DNA of 64,000 bases from Blepharisma japonicum (lineage: Eukaryota; Ciliophora; Heterotrichea; Heterotrichida; Blepharismidae). The notes under the pieces were generated by a model, which saw only the letters and a program-made list of their open reading frames with translations, was not told the DNA's origin and did not search any database. Location of the stretch: assembly GCA_949751835.1 (NCBI GenBank), contig CATKHK010000061.1, forward strand, positions 186,001 to 250,000, given 5' to 3'. The translations under genes and the position numbers were made by a program. Each line of letters opens with the position of its first letter. Positions within the stretch are counted from its first letter, which is position 1. Shown here one piece after another: positions 20,563 to 32,185 of the stretch.

Positions 20563-22503
20563 CTAACATTTGAATCTCATAAGCTCCCATTGATTACTTG
20601 CAATTGTATATTCGAAGACACCCATTAATTGTCCAATAACTACAATTTTTTCTTCATCTAAATATGAACAGCAAGACGTAAAAGCATCACCTTCATCTAT
20701 AGGTGTCCCAGGAACAATTTCATTACTTTCAATATTCCAATGATAAGTATTTTGTGAGTATGCTCCTCTTTCTCGTGCTCCACCTACCATCAAAATATTG
20801 TTCGGTGCTGTTTTGATTAAAGCAACTCCAGACATAGGCTCAGGCAACCTGATTTCTAATTCATTCCACACGCTATTCTCAAATTTTTCAATGCTTGACA
20901 AGAGATCCCATCTTCCAGAATCTTTGTTTGACCCACCTACTACATAAATATTCTGATCAAAAACCACACTTGTCGCATTTTCCCTTTTTCTTTGCATTGG
21001 GGATATTAATTCCCAATTTTCATTATTATAAATTTCAACACTTGCGAGTGCATCTTTTGTTTCAGGGTTTCTTCCTCCTATTACATATACTAAATCACCT
21101 AAAATTGCCATAGAATGCCATGCTCTAGGCACATTCATATCTTGCTGCTTGGTAGAGGCTGAAGATTTCAAATTGATAGAAAATGTATTTTTTGGGTTTT
21201 TTAAGCCTCCTGTTAATAAGACGTTTTCTCCTATAATGACGGCTCTAGAAGAGTATTGAAAACGATGGCAGCTCATAGAAGTTATTTTTCGTGTCAAAAT
21301 GCTGTAAATATTGGCTTTTCCAGGAGTTTGGGCAAGAGAAAACAACGTTGGGCCAGTAAATAAAGACTGGCTACGGGAAGGAGTTCTTGTTGTAAGTCTT
21401 GCATCATTACGAGGAGTTGCAGGAGCTGATTGAGAAGCTGGGTGAGCTGCAGGAGAGCCAGTCATAATTTCAGTTAAAGAAGCTCTCAGCTGTACGAAAT
21501 CTGATCTTCTGTTTTCTGGCACCTGAAGCATTCTATCTAATAGCATTTTGATCCTTTCAGGGTAATTTAGCTTAGAAATGGCTCTTTCCACTTGATTTTG
21601 TAAGGCGTCTGATCCTATTTCCAGGTTGTTCAGCTCAATAGGTTTATTTAAGCTAGCCATGTGGAGGAAGCTTAGACCTAATGAATAAACATCAGATTTG
21701 ATTGGGTTGTGTCTGACATCTCCAGAAACATTTTTGCCTTTGATTATTTCCAAATACGCTTTGAATAGCAATGGGCTGAAATAAATAACGGTTCCAGTAA
21801 CTTGATAAGTCCTAGTGACCAGTGCATGCATCCCTTGTCTAGACTCCCCAAAGTCTCCTATTTTCATTTTCCCATCATTTGCAATAAATAAGTTTCTAGG
21901 CTTCACATCTCCGTGTGACAGATTTTTTTCTTGTAAATATGCAAAAGCATCAATTAGGTCTGTCATGTGGGTCATGAGATCAGTTTCGCTCCAAGGATTA
22001 TTTCTCAATCTTCGATTTTCTATATCTTGCTCCACGTCTCCGTTTTCTGAGAACTCCATTACAATAACATATTTATATCCGTATTGATAAGATTGATCAA
22101 GAAAAGCAGTAATGCATTTGCATATATTGGGATGTTTCATAGAAATCTGCAGCTCTGCTTCTTTTTGTTTCTTTTTGAACTCCCCTTCAGATCGACAAAT
22201 CATGGTTTTGATCGCGACTTTTCCGGCAACATCTTTTATGCGGCCTTCTGATACTTCAGTTGTGCCTTCAGGAGACCGATAAATGTTCCGAGTAAAAATC
22301 AAATTTGATAGAGTCACCTGGGCTGGAGCGCTATCTAACGATTTGTGTGCATCATTGATTGGGGTGAATTCGTGACGATCATGAGGGTTAGCTTCTCTAT
22401 GCTGCTCTATGTGGTCTACACATAATTTGGTATTTTTACATAAGCAGATGTAAAGAGCTTCATTTTTGCATCACTTGGTTTCACAAGAGTTTTTGTTTCC
22501 CAT
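20563..22503 (-). CDS. Protein kinase with N-terminal zinc-binding motif and C-terminal kelch propeller
   Basis: A 646-residue protein. The start is the ATG at 22503, giving MGNKNSC, a classical N-myristoylation site; a TGA at codon 11 is Trp. Residues 7-35 form a small Cys/His cluster (CETKWCKNEALYICLC, CVDHIEQH) resembling a B-box. The kinase domain (about 60-330) has VAIKTM, EAELQISM, LSHGDVKPRN and GDFGES. The Gly-rich loop is unrecognisable and HRD is HGD (near 196), so it is a divergent, RD-minus kinase that keeps the catalytic Asp and Asn. A Ser/Pro/Thr linker leads to kelch repeats from about 408 to the end (VLLTGGLKNP, DLVYVIGGRNPET, NIYVVGGSNKD). Kinase-kelch fusions suggest a membrane-tethered signalling scaffold. 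Confidence 0.85.
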
Positions 22504-22894
22504 TTATAAATTTATGTCTTTGTGTGAGTTTATGTTTTATCCAACTTTTTTGTACTAAGAATCATTTGAAAAATTAAAAGCTATTGAAGGTTTTTTACAA
22601 ATTATTTTGAGGCTTGAGAAATTTATTATTGATTATGGGAAAATCTTGAAAAAATGTTATATAGAATTTAAAATAAAATCAACGCAAAATTTTGAGACTT
22701 TTTGAATTTTAGAGTATTTTGAAGCAAATGTGATGCATTTAGATGCTAAATTGATAACAGTTATTAAAATGCAGTTTTTATTTATTTAGATATTAAAGAT
22801 TAGTAGTATTATTGAAATCTCTCAAAATTTCTTAATATATTCAACCCTAATTTCCATAATTTATTTTAATTACAATATATTTTATTTACCCGGT
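22504..22894. other. AT-rich spacer
   Basis: About 390 bp upstream of the kinase-kelch gene. A 77-codon open plus-strand stretch (22559-22789) lacks a start codon and homology; such lengths are expected by chance at this AT content. Confidence 0.5.
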
Positions 22895-24181
22895 TTATCT
22901 CTTCTTTTTCTTCCCTTTCTTCTTTTTCTTTCCTTTCTTCTTCTTTTTGATTTTACTAAATGGGTTATCCAGTAATAACTCTCCTCCCTTAGGGAATATT
23001 AATGGTGATGAATTATCCGCATCAGGATACAGTAGCGCATTTTCTAGGTTTTCCATTGAGCATGGAATTCTTTTTGAAGCAAAAAGTCTTTTAATTCCAA
23101 TAATTTCTTGATATTGCTCATTTTGCTGAGTTATTATTGGAGTAGAATTTCTTGGAATATCTATTTGAGAATTTGATTTATATTCAGTTTGAAATGGAGA
23201 TAAGCTCCCCTCAAATCTCCTTTTCGGTTTTGAGGGCTCAAGCTCTATATCAATTAATCCGCAATGCACATGCCTTATATGTGCCAATCTTGATAAAATT
23301 GGCTTATTTATGTCGCTATCGTCACTTTGCGGAGTATATCTTGATTTACTATCGTCGATTCGAAAATCATAGAGACTAGGAGATTTTTCTGATTCTTGCC
23401 TTTTTATGTTGTCAATTGGGGTAATGGATCTATAAATTCTGTTATCCAGTGTTGTTTTTACTCTGGCTTGTTCACTTTTTCTCGAAAATTCTTCACTTAG
23501 CCTGGCTTTTTTCTTTCCTCAAACATTTAATGCTCTACTGTAATTTTCAATGGATTTTACATCTTCAACGTCCCTTTTTCGATTATGAAGATATCGATTT
23601 TCTAATTTTGCTATAATTTCTTTGCATTCTTCTGGATCAATTACCTTTACGGGTTCCTTTGGAATGAAAGGAGAAGGTAATTTTATAGGTGAAGGCGTAG
23701 GACTGTCATAAAAAGAAATACTTCGGCTCTCAAGTGATTCTTTTGGCTTGTAAAATGAAGAGTTCTCTGAAAATGAAGGCTCTTTTTGAACTAACACACA
23801 AGGGGTATTAGAGCGTGTCGAAATTTCTGGGAGGTGAAGCCTCCCAGAGGTTTTTTCGAGATATCATTTATGTACCTTGTCTAACAATTTTAATTGTTCT
23901 TCAGGATATTTTGTGTATGTAACCTCATTAAGGAGACCTTGTAAAGAAACATAAAAATGCTTTTTTCAACGTTGAGTGCGGATTTTGTGGAGACTTTGCA
24001 ATTCTGGAGGTAAACGGCATTCTTTGTAGTATTTTTCAAGCTCAGATTTAAGGAGAATAAATGTTGAGTTTTTATCAAGATTAGGGTGGCGAATAATGGA
24101 TAGACCTGAATCTTCTGCATTTGTTGGAGGTTTTGGTATATCAATACCTGTCCCTAGGATTTCAAAATCTGCATCTGCCAT
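22895..24181 (-). CDS. Unrecognised protein with a poly-lysine tail
   Basis: A 428-residue protein in one frame across three TGA-Trp codons. The N-terminal third is probably folded (PELQSLHKIRTQRWKKHFYV, LNEVTYTKYPEEQLKLLDKV). The middle is Ser/Pro-rich and the protein ends in an almost pure Lys/Gly run. The tail could bind nucleic acid, acidic tubulin tails or serve as a nucleolar signal. No domain is recognised, and the ATG at 24181 is the first in a long open frame. This is a real gene by frame length and composition but its role is unknown. Confidence 0.7.
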
Positions 24182-24853
24182 ATGTTAAATAATTATTTAA
24201 AATATAGGAAAATTTTTACTTAAACAAAGGAGGTGATTGAATTATATATTAATTGATATAAAAGGAATGAATTAACTATAATGGAAAAATCCAGTTAAAT
24301 AAAAAAAATATACAAAATACACTTTTAAGTAGAATGATATTTAAATTAGCAAATTATTCTTATGCGCCTCGCCTAGTAAAGTTTTTTAACCAATTTTAAT
24401 TGCAATCTACGCCATATTTTGAGAAGGAGATTTTGCTTTCCTCTTTCCTTTATAAGCTTTTATAAAGAAAGTCAAAAGTAAAGAGTATGATATAAATTAA
24501 AAGAATGATTTGATAATAAAATAATTGAATATGAATGCAATCATAATATGAAGAGGCTCATATATTTAGTTAATTAAATGATGCCTTTTATATAAATTAT
24601 TATAAGTCTTAACTAAACACCTAATTGAAGACTTTTGCTGGCAATGCCATGCATAGAAGAGCCTATATATAACCATCATGATTATAAAAAAAAGCAATAA
24701 CTTCAGACTTGTTATACATAGCTATCAAACATTTTAGTATGTTTATCGAAATTCTAGGGAAGAATTAATAAATAGATATAATATATAATCAAAATAGATT
24801 ATTAACAAATAGTGAAATACCGCAAAATCAGTATACCACTTAATATCGTTTAA
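24182..24853. other. Non-coding AT-rich spacer
   Basis: About 670 bp between an upstream start and the histidine kinase stop. It is very AT-rich with stops throughout. I see no gene, repeat array or RNA. Confidence 0.55.
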
Positions 24854-27022
24854 TTAATTTAAACGATTTAAATATTTTTGTATTGTCTCAATAATTTCTT
24901 CAGAGCTACAAGGCTTAACCAAGCACTCTGCCATTCCACTCTCAAAGCATTTCTCCACGTCTTCGCTTGAACTAAATGCTGAGTATCCAATAATCCATGG
25001 CACTCTCCTCAATGTCCCTTCTCTATGTAGTTGATGAATAAGCTTAGTCGCTTCTCACCCATCTAGCTCTGGCATGCTGCAGTCCATAACAACAACAGAA
25101 TATGGCTTCTCTTTATTATCCATAGCTATCACACATTCTACGGCTTCTTTTCCATTACAAGCTTCATTATATAAAACCCCACTTTTCGCCAGCAGCGATC
25201 CAAGAATAATCCTATTAAAATCATTGTCATCCACAATTAGCACCTTAGGGTATTTATTTTTTGTGTCATTATATGTAAAAAACTGTGCGATTTTTAACAA
25301 CTGTTTTTCTTCTTCGATTGTATAATCAGAATCTTCTTCTTGAAAAGAGGATGGGGTATGATTGGAATCAAACGCATTTATTGTAAAAGAAAATGTGGAG
25401 CCTTTACCAGGCTGTGAAGAAACATCAATGCTTGTCCCTTCAAGTTCTTTTATAATGCGATTTGTTATGTGGAGGCCAAGACCACAACCTTGAGGATTGA
25501 TATTGGGGGTGTTTGAAGTGCTGAATTCTTCGAAGAGTTTTAATAGTTTATCATCAGGAATGCCAATTCCTGTATCTTTTACAACTATTTTCAATTTTTC
25601 TTCAGCTGTCATCAGACAGCATATTTCAATTGAGCCTTTCATGGTAAATTTCAAAGCGTTACTTAATAAGTTTAAGATTGCTTGGCTAAGCCTTAAAGGG
25701 TCTGTATACACTCATTCAGGCAAGTCTGGGTCAAATCTTAAATTTAGCTCTAATCCCTTTTTTTGGGCTTGAAGCTTAATAAGATCGCTTGTACCAGAAA
25801 CGAGTTCTCTTATGCAAAACTTTGACTTTTGGATATTAAATACCCCAGCTAACATTCTAGAATAGTCTAATAAATCATTAACTAAGGAAAGAAGCAGTTT
25901 AGAAGAAACCAGGATCATTTCGATTTTTTTGGTTTGGCATTCGTCAATAATAAGTCTTAATTCTTCCCCTAATTCCTTTGCTAAAAACAATATAGTATTA
26001 ATAGGAGTCCTTAGCTCATGAGACACCGATCTCAATAAAATCGTCTTAATCTTATTTTCTGCATTAGTTTGCTCCAATTGGATAATTTGACTAGCATTTT
26101 TTGCATAAATAATTAATGCTACTTTTTGATTTTCCCACAAAATTTTGGTTGCTTTTCACTCAATATATTTGTCCCTCTCTGTCGAAATCCCTAGCATGAC
26201 TTCATGGTTAAATTCATAATTAAAAAGAAATTGAATATCATCAATTAGCAAATTTGAGCTTGTTAAAGCTGAATATTTTTTATCCTTTGTATATTCTACA
26301 TCTTGAAGTAAAGAAATTACTTCTTCTTTAGAACAAGACAGTAGTCTTAGGATATTTGAATTAAAATATTCAATTTTGTTTTGTCTGGAAATTACTAAAA
26401 TTCCGTCAGGACACGCATTAATTAAAATCCCTAGTCTGCTTTGAATTTTCTCGAATTCCTTCCAATATGCAAACCTTTCTTGAGAAGCCTGCAAACGGAG
26501 GCAAGAAATCAAATTAAAAATGATGAAAATATAGAGAATTGTCATATAAATAAAAAGACTCTCCATATAGTTCAGATTTTCAGGAGTTGATTTTATAGAA
26601 TGTCAAAGCACTATGTGTCTTCCATATATGAGGTTTTTGAGCCAGATCCGTTGAATAATTGACATTTCTAAGTGCTTAACGAGTAAACATGCCAGCATTT
26701 CGAAAAGGATTTTATGCTCTATGCTAAAAAATAAAGAGTTATAGAAAAGAGCTAAACTTATCAGTTCTGCGTATAATAAAGATAAAATTGCCTTATAAAT
26801 AGCCTTTTTATTTTCTAGAAATTTTACTATTAAAATGGTCATTGTCTGAATTCCTATAAAAGGGGCTTGATTCATAAATACTGAAAAAGTTTTCTCAAAA
26901 AGCAAAAAGCTGAGGGACCAGACTAGTAGAATAATACCCATTGAAAGGTATATGTACTTCTTTAAAATTTGAAAAGTCTCATTGACCTCTTCTTCCCACC
27001 AATTATTTTGGAAATCAGTCAT
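24854..27022 (-). CDS. Hybrid sensor histidine kinase with receiver domain
   Basis: A 722-residue membrane protein in one frame across four or more TGA-Trp codons. Residues 1-170 carry about five or six hydrophobic helices without a large extracellular loop, then a PAS-like region (about 180-300; ACPDGILVISRQNKIEYFN). HisKA contains SVSHELRTPIN with His335. The HATPase domain has N (LLSNALKF), G1 (DTGIGIPD) and G2 (GCGLGL) boxes. The receiver has VLIVDDND and phospho-acceptor Asp647 (VVMDCSMPELDG), with the conserved Lys in LVKPCSS. All phosphorelay residues are present. Ciliates use such hybrid kinases, but the stimulus and the downstream transfer protein are unknown and no partner lies nearby. 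Confidence 0.94.
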
Positions 27023-27546
27023 TTAATAATAATTAATTTATAATGAATCAAACCAAACAATTTTTAATCAGATTTATAAAAAATGCGATGACTTTATCTT
27101 TTCGCAATATGGCAAATGAAAGTCACAATTTTATTTTATTAAATAGAAAATAATTAAATTAATGTTTTTTAATTTTTGGAAAGATCTAGACCTTTCTTGT
27201 ATTTCAGAACATTTCATAAGTATTAAATTTATTTTTACCGAATTAATTAAAATATTATAAATAATGATAATTACATCAGGTTATTTAATTTAGTAATTCT
27301 GTTCTTATTGGATTAAGCATATGATAAAACATTTGCATTTCAGATTTTCTTTAATGTCTATATAGTTTATAGCCTGAAAGGACTTTTTAAAAATATCACA
27401 GATTGGATAATCAGAATAAGCCATTAAAATAGGGTTATCCTTGATTCTTATTATAATATTAGAATTGCCAGAAATATAATTTAGAGCCAAAAATTTCCCA
27501 ATTTTATCAATATTAATAATTCATATCAATAATTTTATGATCAAAA
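27023..27546. other. AT-rich spacer with a weak open frame
   Basis: About 520 bp. On the minus strand 27305-27523 is open, with a coding-like phrase (ISGNSNIIIRIKDNPILMAYSDYP), but no ATG precedes it and no 15/16-nt intron links it to the upstream gene. It may be decayed coding sequence or chance. Confidence 0.4.
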
Positions 27547-28782
27547 TTATACTTGATATTTTAGCCTTCTTCTTCCATAATCTTTCCAAAGTCCTGTGAG
27601 CTCCTCTCTCAGCTTTTTATTTTCATTTAATAGTTCTTCATAATCCTTTTCTCCACCTCCTATTTTCCCTAATTGATCTTTTAAGTCTTCATTTTGCTTC
27701 TTTAGTGTAAAAATCGATTGCTCGTTTATTTGCAATTTTAGGTCATATTCTTTTCTTAATTCTTCCATCTTTTTTTGAGAGTATTTCTTATGCTGCTCGC
27801 CTTCAACTAATTTTGTTTCTACATCTTTCATGGAATTTTCAAATTTTTCAGCATATGCATTTTTCACAGTATTTAATTGTGTCTTAAACACGTCAATTAA
27901 TTTTTCTTTGAAGTTTTCCATTGGATTTATCTGAGTTTTCAATGAAACCAGCTCTTGTTGCAACATAAAAATTTGTTTTTCCGCGTTTTCTTTATATGAA
28001 ATAAATTGTGTTTGCAGTATTATTAAAGCTTTGTCATATTTCTGAGCTTGTTTTCTTAATAATGATTTTACTTCAGCATTTATATTTCTTGGTATATTAT
28101 TTTCTTTGTTTTCTGAAGAGCATTGCAAAGGTTTATCAATTAATACTTTGCATTGTGGGCCAATAATAGAGCTTTCATCAAGTCTTGAGTACGTTTTTTG
28201 ATTTGCGACTGGAGAAAGCTGCAATGTATTATTTTCCCACTCTTTTTCTGCTTCCTGTTCTAGCATTTTAATTAGCTGAAAACTTTCGTCTTCTCCTGTA
28301 ATTGTTACAGGCTGCTGATTTTTTGAAGAAATTTCGCAGCCAATAGCTGAAAGATTGAGACTTGCCTGTTCTGAATCTTCTTCAAGAAGTGAGTCAAGTG
28401 GAAGCTTAGGAATTCTGGGCTTTTTAGAATTGCCAAAAGTTTGGAGTTCTTCGTTACTTTCTGGGTAGCCGAGAAGCCCGGACATATTTCGAGTCGCCTG
28501 TCGAGAAGACGAAAGAGGTTCAAACTGATGGTTCAGTGCTTGTCTTGAAGTATATCTTTCACTTTGCTCGATCCCAAAATTAGGCGTGCATGATCGCCTG
28601 CTAGTTGAAACTGGTTGCTTGGAATCGAAGGATTTTACATTTTGAATGGAATTTTCAAGAATGTTGTGATCACATCGATAAGCGCGAGGCTGAGAAAGAT
28701 CGCGATGCTGAGAGGAAAGTTTGGATGTATTTATTGATTGATTTTGAGTTAGCATAACGCTTTTGCTGTGAATCCCGGACAT
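27547..28782 (-). CDS. Coiled-coil protein of unknown function
   Basis: A 411-residue protein without TGA codons. The first 200 residues are Ser/Gln/Arg-rich and probably disordered (SSSRQATRNMSG, SKNQQPVTITG). Residues about 235-400 form a continuous coiled coil (LRKQAQKYDKALIILQTQF, QEKMEELRKEYDLKLQ-like heptads, ELLNENKKLREELTGLWKDY). The layout resembles centrosomal/basal-body and axonemal coiled-coil proteins, but no orthologue can be named. Confidence 0.75.
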   Translation of the reverse strand: MSGIHSKSVMLTQNQSINTSKLSSQHRDLSQPRAYRCDHNILENSIQNVKSFDSKQPVSTSRRSCTPNFGIEQSERYTSRQALNHQFEPLSSSRQATRNMSGLLGYPESNEELQTFGNSKKPRIPKLPLDSLLEEDSEQASLNLSAIGCEISSKNQQPVTITGEDESFQLIKMLEQEAEKEWENNTLQLSPVANQKTYSRLDESSIIGPQCKVLIDKPLQCSSENKENNIPRNINAEVKSLLRKQAQKYDKALIILQTQFISYKENAEKQIFMLQQELVSLKTQINPMENFKEKLIDVFKTQLNTVKNAYAEKFENSMKDVETKLVEGEQHKKYSQKKMEELRKEYDLKLQINEQSIFTLKKQNEDLKDQLGKIGGGEKDYEELLNENKKLREELTGLWKDYGRRRLKYQV

Positions 28783-28961
28783 TTATTTGAATTTAATAAA
28801 TTCATAAAAAGATGTTAAAAAAAGTCATCGAATAGTTTAATGATTTTTTAATAAATTCTGAGTTTATTTTAAGGTAAAATTTTGAATAAACCAAAAAACA
28901 TAATAAATTTAGGCAAAAGTTTTTCTCCCTATTTTCATTTTTTACCATAATAATTCTTTAT

Positions 28962-31900
28962 ATGCTGAGATTAAGCCGAATTCTTAGGCTTCAATCCACT
29001 ATAAAGGCTTACTCCAAAGAGATCATCAAACAAATGAGAAATGAAATCGATGCAAAACTATTGAAAAGTAGAGACTTAGAAACAGGAAGCGACATTCTTT
29101 CTCATGAAAATATTAAATTATATCAAAAAGTGTATGGCTTATGTGTTTTAGACGAGAAATATTTAAACAAATCTTTTGAAGGAGACCCAAAAAAGATTTA
29201 CCAAGTTTTTGATCAAATTAAACAAAATATCAAAAGTTTAGACCCATTTAGTCTATTAGAATTTACACAATTTCTTTCTAAGCATTGAGAAACAGAGGAA
29301 TTCTATTTAAACAAAGATATTGAGAAAAAAAATCTCATAGATCAAGCTTCTGATTTACTCACATCAAATTCATTTACTAACTCTCAATTGATTTCTTTAT
29401 TTAAAAGCTTAAATGATATAAAAATCAATATAAAGCAATTAAATGACGAAATAGAAAGGCTAGTTATTGGGTCACCTAATGATTTATCTGTAAAACAAAT
29501 TTCTGAAATTATTTCTGGATATGGAAATAGAAATTTTACGACCTATAAGCATTTATTAGATGTGCTGCTAGAAAGATTATCAAATTTCAAAGCTTCTGAA
29601 ATTGATTGCAATTCTATGCTAATGATACTCGAAACTTTAACTTTTGCATATAAAAATGCTCATAACAGAATATTGATAAATGATTTTTTAAAAATTTTGG
29701 AACCATCCATGAGATATTGAAATGACTATCAGATACTTTCAGCTGCATCTATTTTGAATAGGATAGAGCTTGTACCAGTAAAACTTACATTTTCAGTATG
29801 ATCAGAAATTTTAAAAATTTTGGAAGCAAATAAAGATTTAGATATTTCCTTTTATATTAATGTTCTAAAAATAAAACTACCAAAAGATAGGATTGGCCCA
29901 TATCAAGAATCCTACAAGCTTGCACTCAATTTTGCGCTCAAAGCAGATTATATAGGAGAAAATGATTATTTGCAACTTTTAGAAAGCGCAAAAGCAGAAT
30001 TGCTCTCCTATGAAAATGCTCTTCTGTTAAAAAATCATTTAAAGAATATTCGGTTTAGGCTTCCTCAAAACTATTTCAAAGCAATTAAACATTTATCACT
30101 GCTTACGTTCGAAAGTGATGGAAGAATTTATTCTATGGATTCATTAATATCAGCTTACGATCTCCCTTCGCTCTCAAGCAGTAATATGCCTCATCATTTT
30201 TTGGAAAAAATTATGATTTTAGACAATATCTTTACAACAAAAAATTATGAAATAAAAAATCTTAAAAAATATGCAGAGAATATTCTAAATCAAATAATTA
30301 AGCAATGCTCAAGCGATTTTTGGATTAAAAATTTTATCACAGCATATAATAGATGCTTTGATTTTCAGCTGTCTCCAACTACTATACAATTTTTACAGCC
30401 TCTTAAAAAAATGATGCTAGACAACCTTATTTCACAAATAATTGGCTCTCCTGATAATAAAACCTTATTATGTGCTATAAATGTTCTTGGCCCGCATTCT
30501 GAAGAATGGCAAAATTTCAAAAAAAAATATGACCCACTATTTACACAAGAGCAAATATATCATGCAATTGATTGCATTCATCAATCATTCACGAAAATCA
30601 ATGAAATAGTATCTATAGCAGAAACTCCAAGAGCGATCGTATTAAAAAGAGCAGCTAGCAAGATAAATATTGCGACTACAAAGGAATTAAATGATTTTTT
30701 GATTTTTTTAAATAAATTTCCTGCAAAGGAATTTATAGACAAAATCACTATAATTTTACCCCCTGAACTTTCACATAAAATTGCGTTGGAAGGAGATTTA
30801 TCATTACTTTCTGATCTATTTGAGCGAACTTCTGCCGAATTATTCCAATTAAAATCCAGTGATTTTAAAATTGAAGCTATTTGGAGATTTTTGTATTTAA
30901 TGGCAGGAGCACAAAAATTAAATGAAAATCTTGCAAATAAAATTATATCAAATACTGATATTAATTTGAAACAAAAACATTATATATATCCAGTAATTCT
31001 TGCTGCTTCAAATCAAGAAAGGATAGAGCAGGTGCTAAAAGAGTCTTTATTGAAAGGTATTAATTTTCAAGAACTCATAAATGCGGTTAAAGAAATATCC
31101 GCAAAGCCTAGAAAAGAATTTATAGATGAAATATTTATCAATGAGATAAATAAAACTCAGTTTAATTACTCAACTGCCGACTTATTTTGTTTTAACAGGG
31201 CATTGCTTTTTCTAGAAAATCATAAACAAGAGCATAGAAAATTATTTGATTGCTTAGTTAATTTGTTTGCAGATTCTGTTAATAAAAATATAAAACAATT
31301 GGACATGAATGAAGTGAATAACTTATTTGAGCTAAAAAATTGTGACTGGCTTAACAAATTAAACTGAAATAGTATTTCTGAGCACCTGGTATCGGGGCCT
31401 GAGAGAGATAAAATATTATCCTGAAACCCTACCTTCACAAATAAATTAATTGAAAGCGGATTTTATAATAAGACTATTTTTGATGCCTTACTTAGAGGAA
31501 GGCCGATGAAGTATTACGATTCAATTTATGGGCCCTGAAATCTTTCCTTTCTAGCAGATATAAAGCCTATAATGGGAGATGACTCAAATGGAAATACCAT
31601 CGCTAGAAATTTAATTAATATAGGGACAATGAAAATGATGACGTTTAAAAATAATATTTCGACAATAAAATGATTATATGGACTCATGAGTTTTAAATCA
31701 TTAGATTCAGAAATCGAAAGACATTATAGAAATTCTAAAGAATTTGAAATAAAAGAGCTCACATTTAAGCATATTTTAGTTGAAAATTACATAGCCTTAA
31801 ACTGCCCATATTTAAAGCCTGATCTTGATTTGCAGCATTGTTTCGATTTTTTAAGCTATTTTGGATTAAATGGAGGCTTACTTAATTCATATAAATTGAT

Positions 31901-32174
31901 GTTTGAAAAGGGCGGCTTTGAAGTAAAAGAAAATGAATTTATTAATAATATTTGGGTTCCTCTTTATCTGGTGAAGAAAAGAATTGCTTTATGGCCTGTT
32001 TCCAGCAATATTTGGTTTTATGGTACAAATGTATTGAGAGGAGAATTTTTTATGCATAAACAGCATATGAAGCAAATGTGTGAAAATGTGGTTTTTATCC
32101 CTAAATATGAAGAAAATATGAAAAGTGTTGATCCTAATGAGTTTTTAGAGAATTATAAGCTAAGAATAGAATAA
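28962..32174 (+). CDS. Large helical-repeat protein, probably mitochondrial, with RAP-like C-terminus
   Basis: A 1070-residue protein in one frame across at least seven TGA-Trp codons. The N-terminus MLRLSRILRLQSTIKAYSK is basic, hydroxylated and amphipathic, a good mitochondrial presequence. The body is all-helical with repeating units of the octotrico/heptatricopeptide kind (for example SVKQISEIISGYGNRNFTTY, TADLFCFNRALLFLENH). The end (GTNVLRGEFFMHKQHMKQ, then VVFIPKYEE) resembles the RAP domain of FASTK and protist mitochondrial RNA-binding proteins. A role in mitochondrial RNA maturation or the mitoribosome is inferred from this; the RAP assignment is tentative. Stop codons face the giant surface-protein gene 11 bp away. 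Confidence 0.65.
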
Positions 32175-32185
32175 GAAAATTATTA

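Noticed and set aside
22559-22789. 77-codon open plus-strand stretch
   Set aside because: No start codon and starts right after TAA; expected by chance a few times in the intergenic DNA of this window.
27305-27523. Minus-strand open frame between the histidine kinase and coiled-coil genes
   Set aside because: Only non-ATG starts are available and no intron connects it to either neighbour; homology not recognised.
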